Assembly: GCF_020510705.1 (NCBI RefSeq) | Contig: NZ_CP075184.1 | Coordinates: forward strand, 3,348,001 to 3,412,000 | Source: Acidovorax radicis | GTDB taxonomy: Bacteria > Pseudomonadota > Gammaproteobacteria > Burkholderiales > Burkholderiaceae_C | Reading direction: 5' to 3' | DNA: 64,000 nt | In this document: positions 8,870-17,856 of the stretch, one piece after another | Position numbering within the stretch: the stretch's first letter is position 1 | Layout: every line of letters begins with the position of its first letter | Made by a program: the position numbers and the translations under genes | The notes under the pieces: model-generated | The model's database searches: none | Told to the model about the DNA's origin: nothing | The model's input: the letters and a program-made list of their open reading frames with translations, nothing else

Positions 8870-9766
8870 ATGTCACTATTTTCCAAGCTGAACCCCTGGG
8901 CTTTGATGGCTGCCCTTGCCCTGGCCAGTGCCCCTGCTTTGGCACAAGACACCCTTTCCCACATTGCCAGCTCCGGGGAACTGCGGCTGGGCCACCGGGA
9001 AAAGTCCCTTCCTTTTTCCTTCAAGGATGCATCCACGGGCAAGGTGCAGGGCTACACGGTAGATATCTGCCTGCAGATCTTCGAAGAAATCAAAAAAGAA
9101 CTGAAGCGCCCTGACCTGCGCGTGACGTATTTGCTGGTGGACGGCAAGAACCGCATCACCGACGTGAAGAACAACGTGGTCGATCTGGAATGCGGCGGCA
9201 CAGCCAACACCGCCGCACGGCAAAAAGAAATTGCGTTCAGCCACCACATCTTTGTGGCGTCGTCGGCTTTCCTGGTGCGCAAAAACTCTGGCATCAAGAC
9301 GCTGGACGACCTGCAGGGCAAGAAAATCGCCGTGCAAGGCAAGACCACCAACGAAAACCTGCTGCGTGCCAACGAACGCACCTTCACCCGCAAATTCAAT
9401 TACGTGCTGGTGGACAGCACGCTGGACGCGGTCAATGCGCTGGCCAAGGGTGAGGCCGATGCCGCCTTTGCCGACGACGCAGGCATCTGGATCCCGCTGA
9501 CCCGCCTGGGCAAATCCATGGACGGGTACCAGTTCCTGGATAAACGCCTGTCTGTCGAGCCCTACAGCATCGGCCTGCGCAAGGACGACCCCAAATTCAA
9601 GGAACTGGTCGACCGCGTCACGCGCCGCATGATTCAGAACGGCGAAATGACCGCGCTCTACAAGAAGTGGTTCAGCTCCGAACAAGGCACGCTGCCCCTG
9701 AGCATGTTCATGAAGGAAGCCCTGCGGCGCCCCAGTGACATCGGGGTGGAGCAGATCGCGTTTTGA
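8870..9766 (+). CDS. Amino-acid ABC transporter substrate-binding protein (GltI-like), orphan
   Basis: A 298-residue periplasmic binding protein of the polar amino acid family. The signal peptide ends at ALAQ (about residue 27). The start of the fold, GELRLGHREKSLPFSFKD, is followed by DLECGGTANTAARQKEIAFS and the lobe-2 sequence KSMDGYQFLDKRLSVEPYSI, typical of glutamate/aspartate binding proteins. The ATG at 8870 was preferred to an ATG 40 codons upstream because it begins the signal peptide. No permease or ATPase gene adjoins it. The neighbours are sdaA and hpnD, so it must work with components encoded elsewhere, or as a sensor subunit. The substrate is a guess based on family resemblance. 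Confidence 0.85.
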   Translation: MSLFSKLNPWALMAALALASAPALAQDTLSHIASSGELRLGHREKSLPFSFKDASTGKVQGYTVDICLQIFEEIKKELKRPDLRVTYLLVDGKNRITDVKNNVVDLECGGTANTAARQKEIAFSHHIFVASSAFLVRKNSGIKTLDDLQGKKIAVQGKTTNENLLRANERTFTRKFNYVLVDSTLDAVNALAKGEADAAFADDAGIWIPLTRLGKSMDGYQFLDKRLSVEPYSIGLRKDDPKFKELVDRVTRRMIQNGEMTALYKKWFSSEQGTLPLSMFMKEALRRPSDIGVEQIAF

Positions 9767-9883
9767 TGCTCCCTTGAGGGAGACACACCCGGTGGCCTGG
9801 CCCAGCCAGTTCCCCGGGTGCACTGTTTTTTGGCCGTGCCGGTTTCACGGGCGGTGCGCTGGCCCATGGGACAATCTCCCCCC

Positions 9884-10723
9884 ATGACACCGCAGCAGTA
9901 CGTACAACAAAAAGCCGTGGCCTCGGGCAGCAGCTTTTACTACGCCTTTCTCTTCTTGCCAGCGCCGCGCCGCGCGGCCATCACGGCGTTTTATGCGTTT
10001 TGCCGCGAGGTGGACGATGTGGTCGACGAAGTGACCGACCCGGGCGTGGCCCGCACCAAGCTGGCGTGGTGGCAAGCCGAGGTCGCCAAGGCGTATGCGG
10101 GCCAACCCAGCCATCCGGTGATGCTGGCGCTGATGCCCCACACAGCGCAGTTCGGCATCGAACAGCGCCACCTGCAGGCCGTGATTGACGGCTGCCAGAT
10201 GGATCTGGAGCAAACGCGTTACCTCGACTTTGCCGGTCTCAAGGGCTATTGCCATCTGGTGGCGGGCATTGTGGGCGAAGTGGCAGCCCGCATTTTTGGC
10301 CAGACCGACGAGCGCACCACGCAATATGCACACACGCTGGGGCTGGCCTTTCAGCTCACCAACGTCATCCGCGACGTGGGCGAAGACGCGATGCTGGGCC
10401 GCATCTACCTGCCAGTGAGCGAGCTCCAGCAGTTTGATGTGAAGGCGCACGAAATCTTGAAGCGCCAGTACTCGGACCGATTCACGGCGCTCATGCAATT
10501 TCAGGCCGCGCGCGCACACCGCTTGTACGACGAGGCCCTCGCCATGCTGCCCAGCGCCGACCGTCGCGCCCAAAAACCCGGCCTGATGATGGCCAGCATC
10601 TACCGCACCCTCCTGCGCGAGATCGAACACGAGAACTTTCAGGTGCTGCACCAGCGTATCCGCCTCACGCCGCTGCGCAAATTCTGGCTGGCCTGGAAGG
10701 TGCAGGCGCTGGGTCGGATGTGA
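9884..10723 (+). CDS. hpnD: HpnD, presqualene diphosphate synthase
   Basis: This enzyme condenses two farnesyl diphosphates head to head to presqualene diphosphate, the first step of the HpnD-HpnC-HpnE squalene route. The 279-residue protein carries the two Mg-binding aspartate-rich motifs, REVDDVVDE (about residues 44-52) and NVIRDVGEDAMLGRIYLP (about 162-180). It also has the FYYAFLFLP N-terminal sequence shared by squalene and phytoene synthases. The ATG at 9884 was chosen because conserved sequence starts there. An upstream in-frame ATG at 9818 adds 22 unlikely residues. hpnE follows after a 232-base spacer filled with tandem GC-rich repeats. Confidence 0.93.
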   Translation: MTPQQYVQQKAVASGSSFYYAFLFLPAPRRAAITAFYAFCREVDDVVDEVTDPGVARTKLAWWQAEVAKAYAGQPSHPVMLALMPHTAQFGIEQRHLQAVIDGCQMDLEQTRYLDFAGLKGYCHLVAGIVGEVAARIFGQTDERTTQYAHTLGLAFQLTNVIRDVGEDAMLGRIYLPVSELQQFDVKAHEILKRQYSDRFTALMQFQAARAHRLYDEALAMLPSADRRAQKPGLMMASIYRTLLREIEHENFQVLHQRIRLTPLRKFWLAWKVQALGRM

Positions 10724-10726
10724 GGA

Positions 10727-10942
10727 TGGCCCCCACGGTCGCGCACTGCGTGTCGCTCCCTGCCCCCCGAGGGGGTCGCGTTTTGCCTTGGGGCGGCCCT
10801 GCGGCAAAACCAGTGGCCCCCACGGTCGCGCACTGCATGTCGCTCCCTGCCCCCAGCAGCAGGCATGCCCTGCGCCTCGCTGGTGCAAGGGGTCGCGTTT
10901 CGCCTTGGGGCGGCCCTGCGGCAAAACCAGTGGCCCGCACGG
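10727..10942. repeat. Tandem GC-rich intergenic repeat between hpnD and hpnE
   Basis: Two direct copies of a unit beginning TGGCCCCCACGGTCGCGCAC start at 10727 and 10814, and a third partial copy starts at 10931. The second copy carries about 30 extra bases. Each unit ends with a stem-loop: GTTTTGCC (or GTTTCGCC) pairs with GGCAAAAC around a GGGGCGGCCCTGC loop. The repeats occupy nearly the whole spacer and may affect read-through or stability of the hpnDE transcript. Confidence 0.8.
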
Positions 10943-10955
10943 TTGCCGGTCTGCC

Positions 10956-12314
10956 ATGAAGATCGCCGTCATCGGCGCGGGCTGGGCCGGCATGGCCGCT
11001 GCCATCGCGCACACGCAGGCGGGCCGCCAGGTCACCGTGTTCGAGGCGGCACGCAGTGTCGGCGGCCGCGCGCGTGCCATGCCCGCCACGCTGCCAGACG
11101 GCACGTCCGTCGCGCTGGACAATGGCCAGCACATCCTTATCGGTGCCTACGCCGAGAGCCTGCGCTTGATGCGGCTGGTGGGCGTGAACCCCGACACCGC
11201 CCTGTTGCGGCTGCCGCTTGCGCTGTTGTTTCCTGACGGCCAGGGGCTGCAACTGCCCGATGCACCGCCGCCGCTGGACGCCCTGTGGGGCATCGCCACG
11301 GCCCGGGGCTGGGGCTGGCAGGACAAGCTCGCGCTGCTGCGCACGGCCTCGGCATGGCAGCTGCGCGGCTTTCGGTGCGCGCCTGACACGTCGGTGGCCC
11401 AGCTGTGCACCACCCTCACGCCCCGCCTTTTGGCCGATTTCATCGACCCGCTGTGTGTATCGGCGCTCAACACACCGGCCCGCGAAGCCAGTGGCCAGAT
11501 TTTTTTGCGCGTGCTACAGGACAGCCTGTTCAGCGGGCGCGGTGGCTCCAACCTGCTGCTGCCACGCACCGACCTGGGGAGCCTGTTTCCACAAGCGGCG
11601 GCGCAATGGTTGGAGCGCGCAGGCGGATCCGTGTTGACAGGGCAGCGTGTGCAGAGCCTTGTGCCACGGCAAGACGGACGCTGGGAGATAGCCTGCGGCA
11701 ACGCAAGCAGCGCGCAACCTGCTGACGCCCTCGCGTTTGACCACGTCACGCTCGCCTGCTCGCCGTGGGAGGCCAGCCGCCTGGTGGCTGGGCTGGCAGC
11801 GTGCCCTGACCTGGGCACGGTGCAACAGCAAGCGGCGGCGCGCTGGAGCGCCGCCGCTGCAGCCCTGCGCTTTGAAGCGATCACCACCGTGTATGCCTAC
11901 GCACCCGGCGTGCGCCTGCGCCAGCCCATGCTGGCCCTGCGCAACACCCCACAACACCCCGCGCAATTCGTGTTCGACCGGGGGCAGCTCGACGGCCTCC
12001 ATGGGTTGCTGGCTTTTGTGGTGAGTGCCAGCACGGGCGACCGCGCGCTGGTCCAGGCACAAGTGCTGCAGCAAGCAGCTGCGCAGCTGGCGCTGCCGTC
12101 CGCAGCGCCCATGACGCCAGTGCAGACGGTGGTGGAAAAACGCGCCACATTTGCCTGCACGCCAGGACTGCAACGGCCGGGCGCTCAGGTGATGGCGGGG
12201 ATGGCGGGACTGAGGGGGCTGTCAGCCTGCGGTGACTATGTGGATGGCCCCTACCCCGCCACCCTGGAGGGGGCCGTGCTCAGCGGCACGGCTGCGGCGG
12301 CGATGAGGGGCTGA
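10956..12314 (+). CDS. hpnE: HpnE, hydroxysqualene dehydroxylase (FAD-dependent)
   Basis: This is the last enzyme of the HpnC/D/E route. It reduces hydroxysqualene to squalene and resembles carotenoid desaturases and amine oxidases. The 452-residue protein starts with the Rossmann dinucleotide motif VIGAGWAGMAAA (residues 5-16) and an Asp/Glu-type strand end VFEAARSVGGRAR. It closes with the FAD-contacting GLSACGDYVDGPYPATLEGA. The ATG at 10956 lies directly before the Rossmann motif, and an ORF extension upstream is repeat sequence. No squalene-hopene cyclase gene is in the window, so hopanoid production is inferred from pathway knowledge only. Confidence 0.92.
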   Translation: MKIAVIGAGWAGMAAAIAHTQAGRQVTVFEAARSVGGRARAMPATLPDGTSVALDNGQHILIGAYAESLRLMRLVGVNPDTALLRLPLALLFPDGQGLQLPDAPPPLDALWGIATARGWGWQDKLALLRTASAWQLRGFRCAPDTSVAQLCTTLTPRLLADFIDPLCVSALNTPAREASGQIFLRVLQDSLFSGRGGSNLLLPRTDLGSLFPQAAAQWLERAGGSVLTGQRVQSLVPRQDGRWEIACGNASSAQPADALAFDHVTLACSPWEASRLVAGLAACPDLGTVQQQAAARWSAAAAALRFEAITTVYAYAPGVRLRQPMLALRNTPQHPAQFVFDRGQLDGLHGLLAFVVSASTGDRALVQAQVLQQAAAQLALPSAAPMTPVQTVVEKRATFACTPGLQRPGAQVMAGMAGLRGLSACGDYVDGPYPATLEGAVLSGTAAAAMRG

Positions 12315-12430
12315 CCCCGTCGACGCCCCCCGGGAAACTCCCCATGCCGCTGACAGCATTTCGACAGCGCGGCGGTGCACCATGGCTGCGGCCCATTTTT
12401 TAGCCGCAACACTGCCAAGGAGACTGCCCC

Positions 12431-13438
12431 ATGCTGATGCCCCCATCCTCGCCCATGTGCCCCACCCGTCGCCAACTGCTCGCCGCCAGCGGCGCGCTGT
12501 CACTGGGCGGTGTGCTGCCTGCCGCTGCCTGGGCACAGGCGACCTGGCCCAGCAAATCGGTGCGTTTTGTCGTGCCTTTTGCACCGGGCGGCAGCTCGGA
12601 GATCGTGGCGCGCTCGACCGCAGCAGAGCTGACCAAAACGCTGGGCCAGAGCGTGTTCGTGGACAACAAACCGGGCGCGGCCGGCAACATCGCCATGCAG
12701 GAAGTCGCACGTGCCGACGACCAGCACACCCTGATCCTGGGCCACATTGGCACGCTCGCGGTCAACCCCTTCATCTTCGACAAACTGCCCTACGACGCCA
12801 ACAAGGACTTCAAACCGGTGAGCCTGCTGGCCAAGGTGCCCAGCCTGTATGTGGTGCATCCCGATGTGCCCGCCAAGAACCTCAAGGAGTTCATCGCCTA
12901 CGCGAAAAAGAACCCTGCCAAGCTCAGCTACGGCTCTGCAGGCAACGGCAGCGCCGGACACCTGGCGTTTGAATACCTCAAGATGACGGCCGATATCTTC
13001 ATGTTGCACGTGCCCTACCGTGGCACCGGGCCCATGATGACCGACCTGCTCTCGGGCCGGCTTGACGCTGCCGCCGTGGGCGCCGCCGCCATGCTGCCGT
13101 TCATCAAGTCGGGCAAAGTACGCTGCATCGCGACGGGCTCGTCCCAACGCTTGCCCCAGTTGCCCGACGTGGCCACGGTGGCTGAGCAGGGGTTTCCGGG
13201 TTTTGAAATGACCCAGTGGTACGGCATGCTTGCCCCAGCCAGCCTGGCCCCGGCCAACCTCGACAAATTGGCCGTAGAAACGGCCAAGGCGGTCAAGGCC
13301 CCCGCCTCGCTGGAGCGCCTGAACGCCGATGCCGCCGAGGCGATTGGCAACACCCCTGCCCAGTTCGCGCAATTCATTGCCGCAGAACAGCAGCGCTGGA
13401 AAAAGGTGCTGCTGCGCGCCAAGGTCAAACCAGACTGA
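12431..13438 (+). CDS. Bug/TctC-type tripartite tricarboxylate transporter substrate-binding protein
   Basis: A 335-residue periplasmic binding protein of the Bug family, heavily expanded in Bordetella and Comamonadaceae. The signal sequence contains twin arginines (PTRRQLLAAS), then cleavage near AWAQA. Hallmarks are the N-terminal WPSKSVRFVVPFAPGGSSEIVAR, DNKPGAAGNIA, and YGSAGNGSAGHLA. These are the loops that bind the carboxylate of the ligand through backbone contacts. An AAGGAG ribosome binding site lies eight bases before the ATG. It stands alone, without TctA/B partners nearby, as most Bug genes do. The ligand is unknown. Confidence 0.9.
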   Translation: MLMPPSSPMCPTRRQLLAASGALSLGGVLPAAAWAQATWPSKSVRFVVPFAPGGSSEIVARSTAAELTKTLGQSVFVDNKPGAAGNIAMQEVARADDQHTLILGHIGTLAVNPFIFDKLPYDANKDFKPVSLLAKVPSLYVVHPDVPAKNLKEFIAYAKKNPAKLSYGSAGNGSAGHLAFEYLKMTADIFMLHVPYRGTGPMMTDLLSGRLDAAAVGAAAMLPFIKSGKVRCIATGSSQRLPQLPDVATVAEQGFPGFEMTQWYGMLAPASLAPANLDKLAVETAKAVKAPASLERLNADAAEAIGNTPAQFAQFIAAEQQRWKKVLLRAKVKPD

Positions 13439-13450
13439 GGCACCTGGTGG

Positions 13451-13521
13451 CGTGTCAACGTTCAAGGGTCGAGCGTGCGCGAAGTCATCGGCGTACAGCC
13501 CGACAAAGGGGCGTTGACACG
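13451..13521. other. Spaced inverted repeat, function unknown
   Basis: CGTGTCAACG (13451-13460) is perfectly inverted as CGTTGACACG (13512-13521). The outer bases GGTG and CACC extend the pairing with one mismatch. The 51-base interior has no coding signal. It lies just downstream of the Bug gene and could be a long hairpin, an RNA element or a mobile-element remnant. Confidence 0.35.
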
Positions 13522-13569
13522 ACACCAATCCCCGCGTGGTGCGCCGTGCCGATGTGCGGCACTGTCAGG

Positions 13570-13782
13570 TCACCTCTCCAGCCACCACTGGATCATCACC
13601 TTGGCGATGAACCCCAGAAAACCCACGCCCAGGCCCAGAAACAGCACAAAAGTGCCAAAGCGCCCGGCCTTGGACTCCCAGGCCAGCTGGCCGATGATGA
13701 AGAGCATGTAGACGATGAACGCGCCCACGCCATAAGTCAGAAAAAAGCCCGAGATCTGCGCCTCGGTAAAACCGAAGATCAC
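13570..13782 (-). CDS. DUF2788 small membrane protein
   Basis: A 70-residue protein beginning MIFGFTEAQISGFFLTYGV, with two predicted membrane helices (about 12-33 and 42-62) and a short WLER tail. Size and sequence match the DUF2788 family of small inner-membrane proteins from beta- and gammaproteobacteria, whose function is unknown. Its ATG overlaps the stop codon of the upstream DUF2189 gene by four bases (ATGA), so the two are translationally coupled. Confidence 0.8.
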   Translation of the reverse strand: MIFGFTEAQISGFFLTYGVGAFIVYMLFIIGQLAWESKAGRFGTFVLFLGLGVGFLGFIAKVMIQWWLER

Positions 13783-14627
13783 AATGACACCCCGCTTTGG
13801 CGTGCTGGCGTGACGGGATCACGCTCCGGCAGAACGGACGCATCCACGAGATCGCGGTAGGCATGCCAACTGGCATGGCCCAACATGGGCATCACGGCAA
13901 TCAGCCCCAGCAAAAGCGAGCCCAAACCCAACAGCGTGAACCCCAGAATGATCGCCGCCCAGAAGGCCATGGGCAGCGGGTTGCAGACGACCACCTGCCA
14001 ACTGGCCAGCACGGCCTGCAGCAGCGTGGCACGGCGGTCCAGCAGTAGCGGCATGGCCACCACGGTCGACGCAAAAATGGGCGCCGCCATGAGGCTGCCC
14101 AACGCCAGCCACAGCTCAAACAACCAGCCCTCCTTGGCCATCACCACGTGGCGCAAAAAGTCCAGTGGTGTCTCGATAGGCACGGGGGCCAGCAGTGTGA
14201 TCAGCGCCGCCGACGTCATCACCCAGCCCGACGCCGCCAACGCCAGCAGCGCCCCGAACTGCACCATGCACCAGTAATCGTTGCCCCATTTATTGACGTG
14301 GCTGTTTTGCCAGTTGAGCCAGGTCTTGAGCACCACGCCCCAGTTGGCGGGCTCGCCGCGCTCCAGGGAGCGGCTCAGTGCATACAGGCTGGTAGCCAGC
14401 ACGGGTGCCACCACCAGAAAGCCCGACAGCGCCCCCGCCAGCAGCCAGAACCGGTGGTGCCCCACGGCGAAGAGGGCCGCCCCAAAGAGGCTGAGCGCCA
14501 GCCCATGCGCAAAGCTGACCCAGCCCGCACGCGCCATGTCACGCCACGCCAGGACCAGCCATGTCATGGGCGTCATGAGGCCGATGGAGCGAACGGCGGG
14601 TAAAACGACAAGGGGGTTGGAGGGCAT
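13779..14627 (-). CDS. DUF2189 integral membrane protein
   Basis: A 282-residue protein with about six hydrophobic helices. The sequence FAHGLALSLFGAALFAVGHHRFWLLAGALSGFLVVAPVLATSLYALSRSLERGE is split over the first two spans and is characteristic of the DUF2189 family, which is unstudied. The ATG at 14627 was chosen over a start 27 codons upstream because it begins the conserved MPSNPLVVLP segment. It is coupled by a four-base overlap to the downstream DUF2788 gene, suggesting that the two products function together in the membrane. Confidence 0.8.
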   Translation of the reverse strand: MPSNPLVVLPAVRSIGLMTPMTWLVLAWRDMARAGWVSFAHGLALSLFGAALFAVGHHRFWLLAGALSGFLVVAPVLATSLYALSRSLERGEPANWGVVLKTWLNWQNSHVNKWGNDYWCMVQFGALLALAASGWVMTSAALITLLAPVPIETPLDFLRHVVMAKEGWLFELWLALGSLMAAPIFASTVVAMPLLLDRRATLLQAVLASWQVVVCNPLPMAFWAAIILGFTLLGLGSLLLGLIAVMPMLGHASWHAYRDLVDASVLPERDPVTPARQSGVSL

Positions 14628-14833
14628 GGCGGCAAGGTCACGGAGCGACCGGGGAGTGTGGCGGCATTCACCGAGGGGATCAAGCACAGGCGGCCAAAGC
14701 GCGCCCATACCTTGACCTGCGACAAGAAATAGAAAGGGGCTATGAGAGGCGTTGTCAGGAGAGAGGTGTTGTCAGCATTGCAAGCGCGTGCCGCAATGGC
14801 ACAGGTGGCGGGAGTCACCGACGTGTTGACTGT

Positions 14834-15538
14834 TCAGGCCAGCAATTTGCACAAGGTGGTGAGATTGTCGACCGTCGCATGGGGTGGCACACCGTGGGGC
14901 CAGGGGTGGTTGGCTGCGTTGAGCCACACGGCCTGCATGCCCGCGTCTAAAGCCCCCTGGGCGTCCATCGTGGCGTCGTCACCCACATGCAAAACTTCGT
15001 GGGGTGCCACCTGTGCGGCGCTGGCAGCAGCATGAAAAATGCGCACATCGGGCTTGGCCACGCCAAACACCGATGCGCTGATGCTGGAACGAAAGTAGTG
15101 GCCGATGCCAATGCGGTGCACATCGGCGTTGCCGTTGGACAAGGCCACCACCGGGTAGCGTGACGACAGGAAGGCGAGCGTGTCGTGCGCATCGGCAAAC
15201 AGCTCCACGCGCTGGCGCTCGGCAAAAAACAGGTCAAACGCAGGCTCGGCCAGGGCGGGCTCGTCGCCAGCTTGGGTGAGAGCCAGACGGATGGACTCGC
15301 GCCGCAAGGCGCTCAGATCACTGCGCAGATCGGGCCGCAAGGTCACCATCTGATCGCGGATGGCGCGCAGCGCCTGCACATCCGAAAAAAGCGCCGCCGT
15401 GGCCGGCGCATGATGGGTGAGCCAATCGAGCAGCACCGCTTCGGCGCGCGAAATGGTGGGCCATATCGGCCACAGGGTGTCATCGAGGTCGATGGTGATG
15501 GCGCGAACGCGAGAAACGTCGAGGGAGGGAGCGAGCAT
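14834..15538 (-). CDS. HAD-superfamily hydrolase (phosphatase, YigB-like)
   Basis: A 234-residue HAD phosphatase. Motif I is ITIDLDDTLWPIWP (nucleophile and acid-base aspartates in DLDDT), motif II is VVALSNGNADV, motif III is the lysine in GVAKPDVRIFH, and motif IV is HVGDDATMDAQGA. The helical C1 cap between motifs I and II and the overall length resemble the YigB group, some of which dephosphorylate the riboflavin precursor 5-amino-6-(5-phosphoribitylamino)uracil. That specific substrate is not proven here. The ATG at 15538 is preferred to one nine codons upstream. It lies downstream of ptxS on the same strand, 183 bases away, and is probably a separate unit. Confidence 0.85.
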   Translation of the reverse strand: MLAPSLDVSRVRAITIDLDDTLWPIWPTISRAEAVLLDWLTHHAPATAALFSDVQALRAIRDQMVTLRPDLRSDLSALRRESIRLALTQAGDEPALAEPAFDLFFAERQRVELFADAHDTLAFLSSRYPVVALSNGNADVHRIGIGHYFRSSISASVFGVAKPDVRIFHAAASAAQVAPHEVLHVGDDATMDAQGALDAGMQAVWLNAANHPWPHGVPPHATVDNLTTLCKLLA

Positions 15539-15721
15539 GATGGACAGACCGTCTGAGAAATACACACATCGGAAGCCTCCTTACCGCAGCGCGTGGCAAA
15601 GGGTCGGCAGCGGGTTGGCAACCACAAAGGATAACGCAGCCCTTCGACGCACGAAGGTCAGCGCACCCCATCACACGGTCACGGCGGCGCCGGTAGCCAC
15701 AACCCGGCACGCCGCAGCGCC

Positions 15722-16849
15722 TTACCGGTGTGCAGCAGCACCCACAGGCGACACCGACGACCCCCGCACCACCAGTTGCCCTGGCAACAAGCGCTCGCGA
15801 GCAGGGCCTTGCATGCCTTGCAGCCGCTCGATGAGACACTGCGCCGCGCAACGGCCAATGGCATCCGTGGGTTGGGCCACGGTGGTCAGGCCCGGTCCGA
15901 TCAAGGGGGCCCATTCGGGGTCGTCGAAGCCGACAAACCCCAGATCAACGCCAAAACTCCACCCCAGCCGCACCATGGCCGCCGCCACCCGCAGCGTGAC
16001 CACAGAATTGCCAGCCACCACCGCGCCACGACGGTGTGCACAGCCAGGCCCACCCGCGCGCTGCCACAGCACACGCAGGGCAGAGTCCAACGTCTCGTCC
16101 GACGCGTCGACCAACTCAAGGATCTCGCCGATGGCGTTGGCCCCGCGCGCAGCCACGCATTGCGAAAATGCCGCTGTCCGCTCCAGGCGCGAGCTCACGC
16201 CCTTGAGGGGCTGGGTGATATACAGCAGGTCGCTCCAGCCCTCAGCAATCAAATGGTCACAGGCCGCGCGCATGGCGCCCGGGTTGTCCAGCGACACGAA
16301 GTCAGCGTTGAGGCCCGCATAGCGGCGGTCCACCAGCACGGCGGGTCGGCCGTGCAGCGCGTTCACCTCGGCATGGCCTTCGTCCTGCCCCTGGGTATTG
16401 AGAATGAAACCGTCCACCTGGTAACTGGCGAGGGCGTCAATGGCAATGCGCTCACGCTGACGGTCGTTGCCCAGGTTGAACAACATCACTAGGTAGCCCG
16501 CGTCCTGGCAGGCTTTCTCGGCGCCACGCAACACGGCCACGGAGAACGGGTTGGTGATGTCTGCCACCACCAGGCCGATCAAGCGCGATCGCCCATGGCT
16601 CAGGGCCTGCGCCATGGGGCTGGGCACGTAGCCCAGCTTAGCGATGGCCGCCTCGACGCGGGTGGCGATGTCAGGGCTGAGCAAGCGCTCGCGGTGGTTG
16701 AAAAACCGCGATACCGTGGCTTTGGAAACCCCCGCCTCGAACGCCACATCGGCAATCGTGGGCCGTGCTCTGGCCCCCTCCACTGTCGCCACCGCCATGG
16801 CTGGCGCTGAAACAGCAGTATCCCCGGGCACAGAGGCACGCTTGCTCAT
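15722..16849 (-). CDS. ptxS: LacI-family repressor, PtxS-like
   Basis: A 375-residue LacI/GalR regulator: helix-turn-helix at about 31-52 (TIADVAFEAGVSKATVSRFF), hinge around YVPSPMAQALSHGRS, and a periplasmic-binding-protein-like effector domain to the C-terminus. The assignment to PtxS, the 2-ketogluconate-responsive repressor of pseudomonads, rests on two facts in this window. The gene is the last of an operon encoding KguD, KguK and KguE homologues. The operon's promoter region holds TGAAACCGGTTTCA, the published PtxS operator. It overlaps kguD by four bases. A 28-residue N-terminal extension precedes the DNA-binding domain and may be disordered. It would repress the whole operon, including its own gene, until 2-ketogluconate is present. 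Confidence 0.75.
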   Translation of the reverse strand: MSKRASVPGDTAVSAPAMAVATVEGARARPTIADVAFEAGVSKATVSRFFNHRERLLSPDIATRVEAAIAKLGYVPSPMAQALSHGRSRLIGLVVADITNPFSVAVLRGAEKACQDAGYLVMLFNLGNDRQRERIAIDALASYQVDGFILNTQGQDEGHAEVNALHGRPAVLVDRRYAGLNADFVSLDNPGAMRAACDHLIAEGWSDLLYITQPLKGVSSRLERTAAFSQCVAARGANAIGEILELVDASDETLDSALRVLWQRAGGPGCAHRRGAVVAGNSVVTLRVAAAMVRLGWSFGVDLGFVGFDDPEWAPLIGPGLTTVAQPTDAIGRCAAQCLIERLQGMQGPARERLLPGQLVVRGSSVSPVGAAAHR

Positions 16850-17856
16850 ACGCCAGCGCCGCCAGAGGCTTCATACACCGCCGCAGGCCGTTCGCCAGCA
16901 AGTGCCTGCAGCAAATTGGTGGTGGCCAACGCAGCCATGGCGTGCCGCGTGTCGTGGGTGGCCGAACCGATGTGGGGCAGCGGCGTGACACGCGGGTGCG
17001 TGCGCAATGGCGACGACAGCGGCAACGGCTCAATGGCAAACACATCCAGCCCTGCCGCACGCAGCGAGCCGTGGTCTAGCGCCGCCAGCAAATCCTCTTC
17101 AACCACCGTGGCGCCACGCCCTGCATTGATAAAAATGGCGCCTGGTTTCATGCCTGCAAAAACTCTGGCGTTCACCAAGCCCCGCGTGCTGTCTGACAGG
17201 GGCAGCAAAGCCACCACGATGTCCGAGCGCTCCAGCAGGTTGGCCAGCGGCACATGCTGCGCCCGGCCCAACAGTTCGGGCGCCTGCGCCGTGAGGTCCA
17301 CCGGGCGGCGCGCGTGGTACAGCACGGGCATGCCAAACCCCAGCGCCGCGCGCCGAGCCACGGCCTGGCCAATGCGGCCAAAGCCCAACAAGCCGAGCGT
17401 TTTCCCGTGCACATCGCTGCCAAAAAGCGCCTCGCCGATGTTGCTGGTCCACTGCCCATCGCGCACCATTTGCGACAGCTCCACCACCCGGCGCGATGTC
17501 GCCATCAACAGGGCAAACACAGCATCGGCAACGGTTTCATCCAGCACCCCAGGGGTGTGACACAGCACGATGCCACGCGCTTGCAGCGCCTGCAGCGGGT
17601 AGTTGTCCACCCCCACCGAGATGCTGGAAATCGCCTGCAACTGCGGGGCCTGCGCCAGCAACTCGGCAGTGATCGGAAAACTGGAGCCAATCAAGCCGTG
17701 GGCGTCGGCCAAGGCGGCATCAAACAGCGGGCGCTGCGCCGCCTGGCGCGGATCGGCCACGGTGACTGCGTGCACGGCCTGCAGCCGTGCAAGCTGATCG
17801 GGCGGCAGCGCCCGAAAAACCAGGACGTTCTTTCGTGCCACCGGCTCACGCGTCAT
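16846..17856 (-). CDS. kguD: D-isomer 2-hydroxyacid dehydrogenase, probable 2-ketogluconate-6-phosphate reductase
   Basis: A 336-residue NAD(P)-dependent oxidoreductase. The Rossmann motif GLLGFGRIGQAVARR is followed by HARRPVD, where the arginines after the second strand suggest NADPH use. Catalytic residues fit R in ISVGVD-downstream INAGRG, E in FAIEPLP and H295 in PHIGSATH. In the kgu pathway KguD reduces 2-keto-6-phosphogluconate to 6-phosphogluconate, feeding the Entner-Doudoroff route. By sequence alone it could equally be called glyoxylate/hydroxypyruvate reductase. The neighbours (PfkB kinase, KguE-like protein, PtxS-like repressor) favour KguD. It overlaps both flanking genes by four bases. 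Confidence 0.78.
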   Translation of the reverse strand: MTREPVARKNVLVFRALPPDQLARLQAVHAVTVADPRQAAQRPLFDAALADAHGLIGSSFPITAELLAQAPQLQAISSISVGVDNYPLQALQARGIVLCHTPGVLDETVADAVFALLMATSRRVVELSQMVRDGQWTSNIGEALFGSDVHGKTLGLLGFGRIGQAVARRAALGFGMPVLYHARRPVDLTAQAPELLGRAQHVPLANLLERSDIVVALLPLSDSTRGLVNARVFAGMKPGAIFINAGRGATVVEEDLLAALDHGSLRAAGLDVFAIEPLPLSSPLRTHPRVTPLPHIGSATHDTRHAMAALATTNLLQALAGERPAAVYEASGGAGV

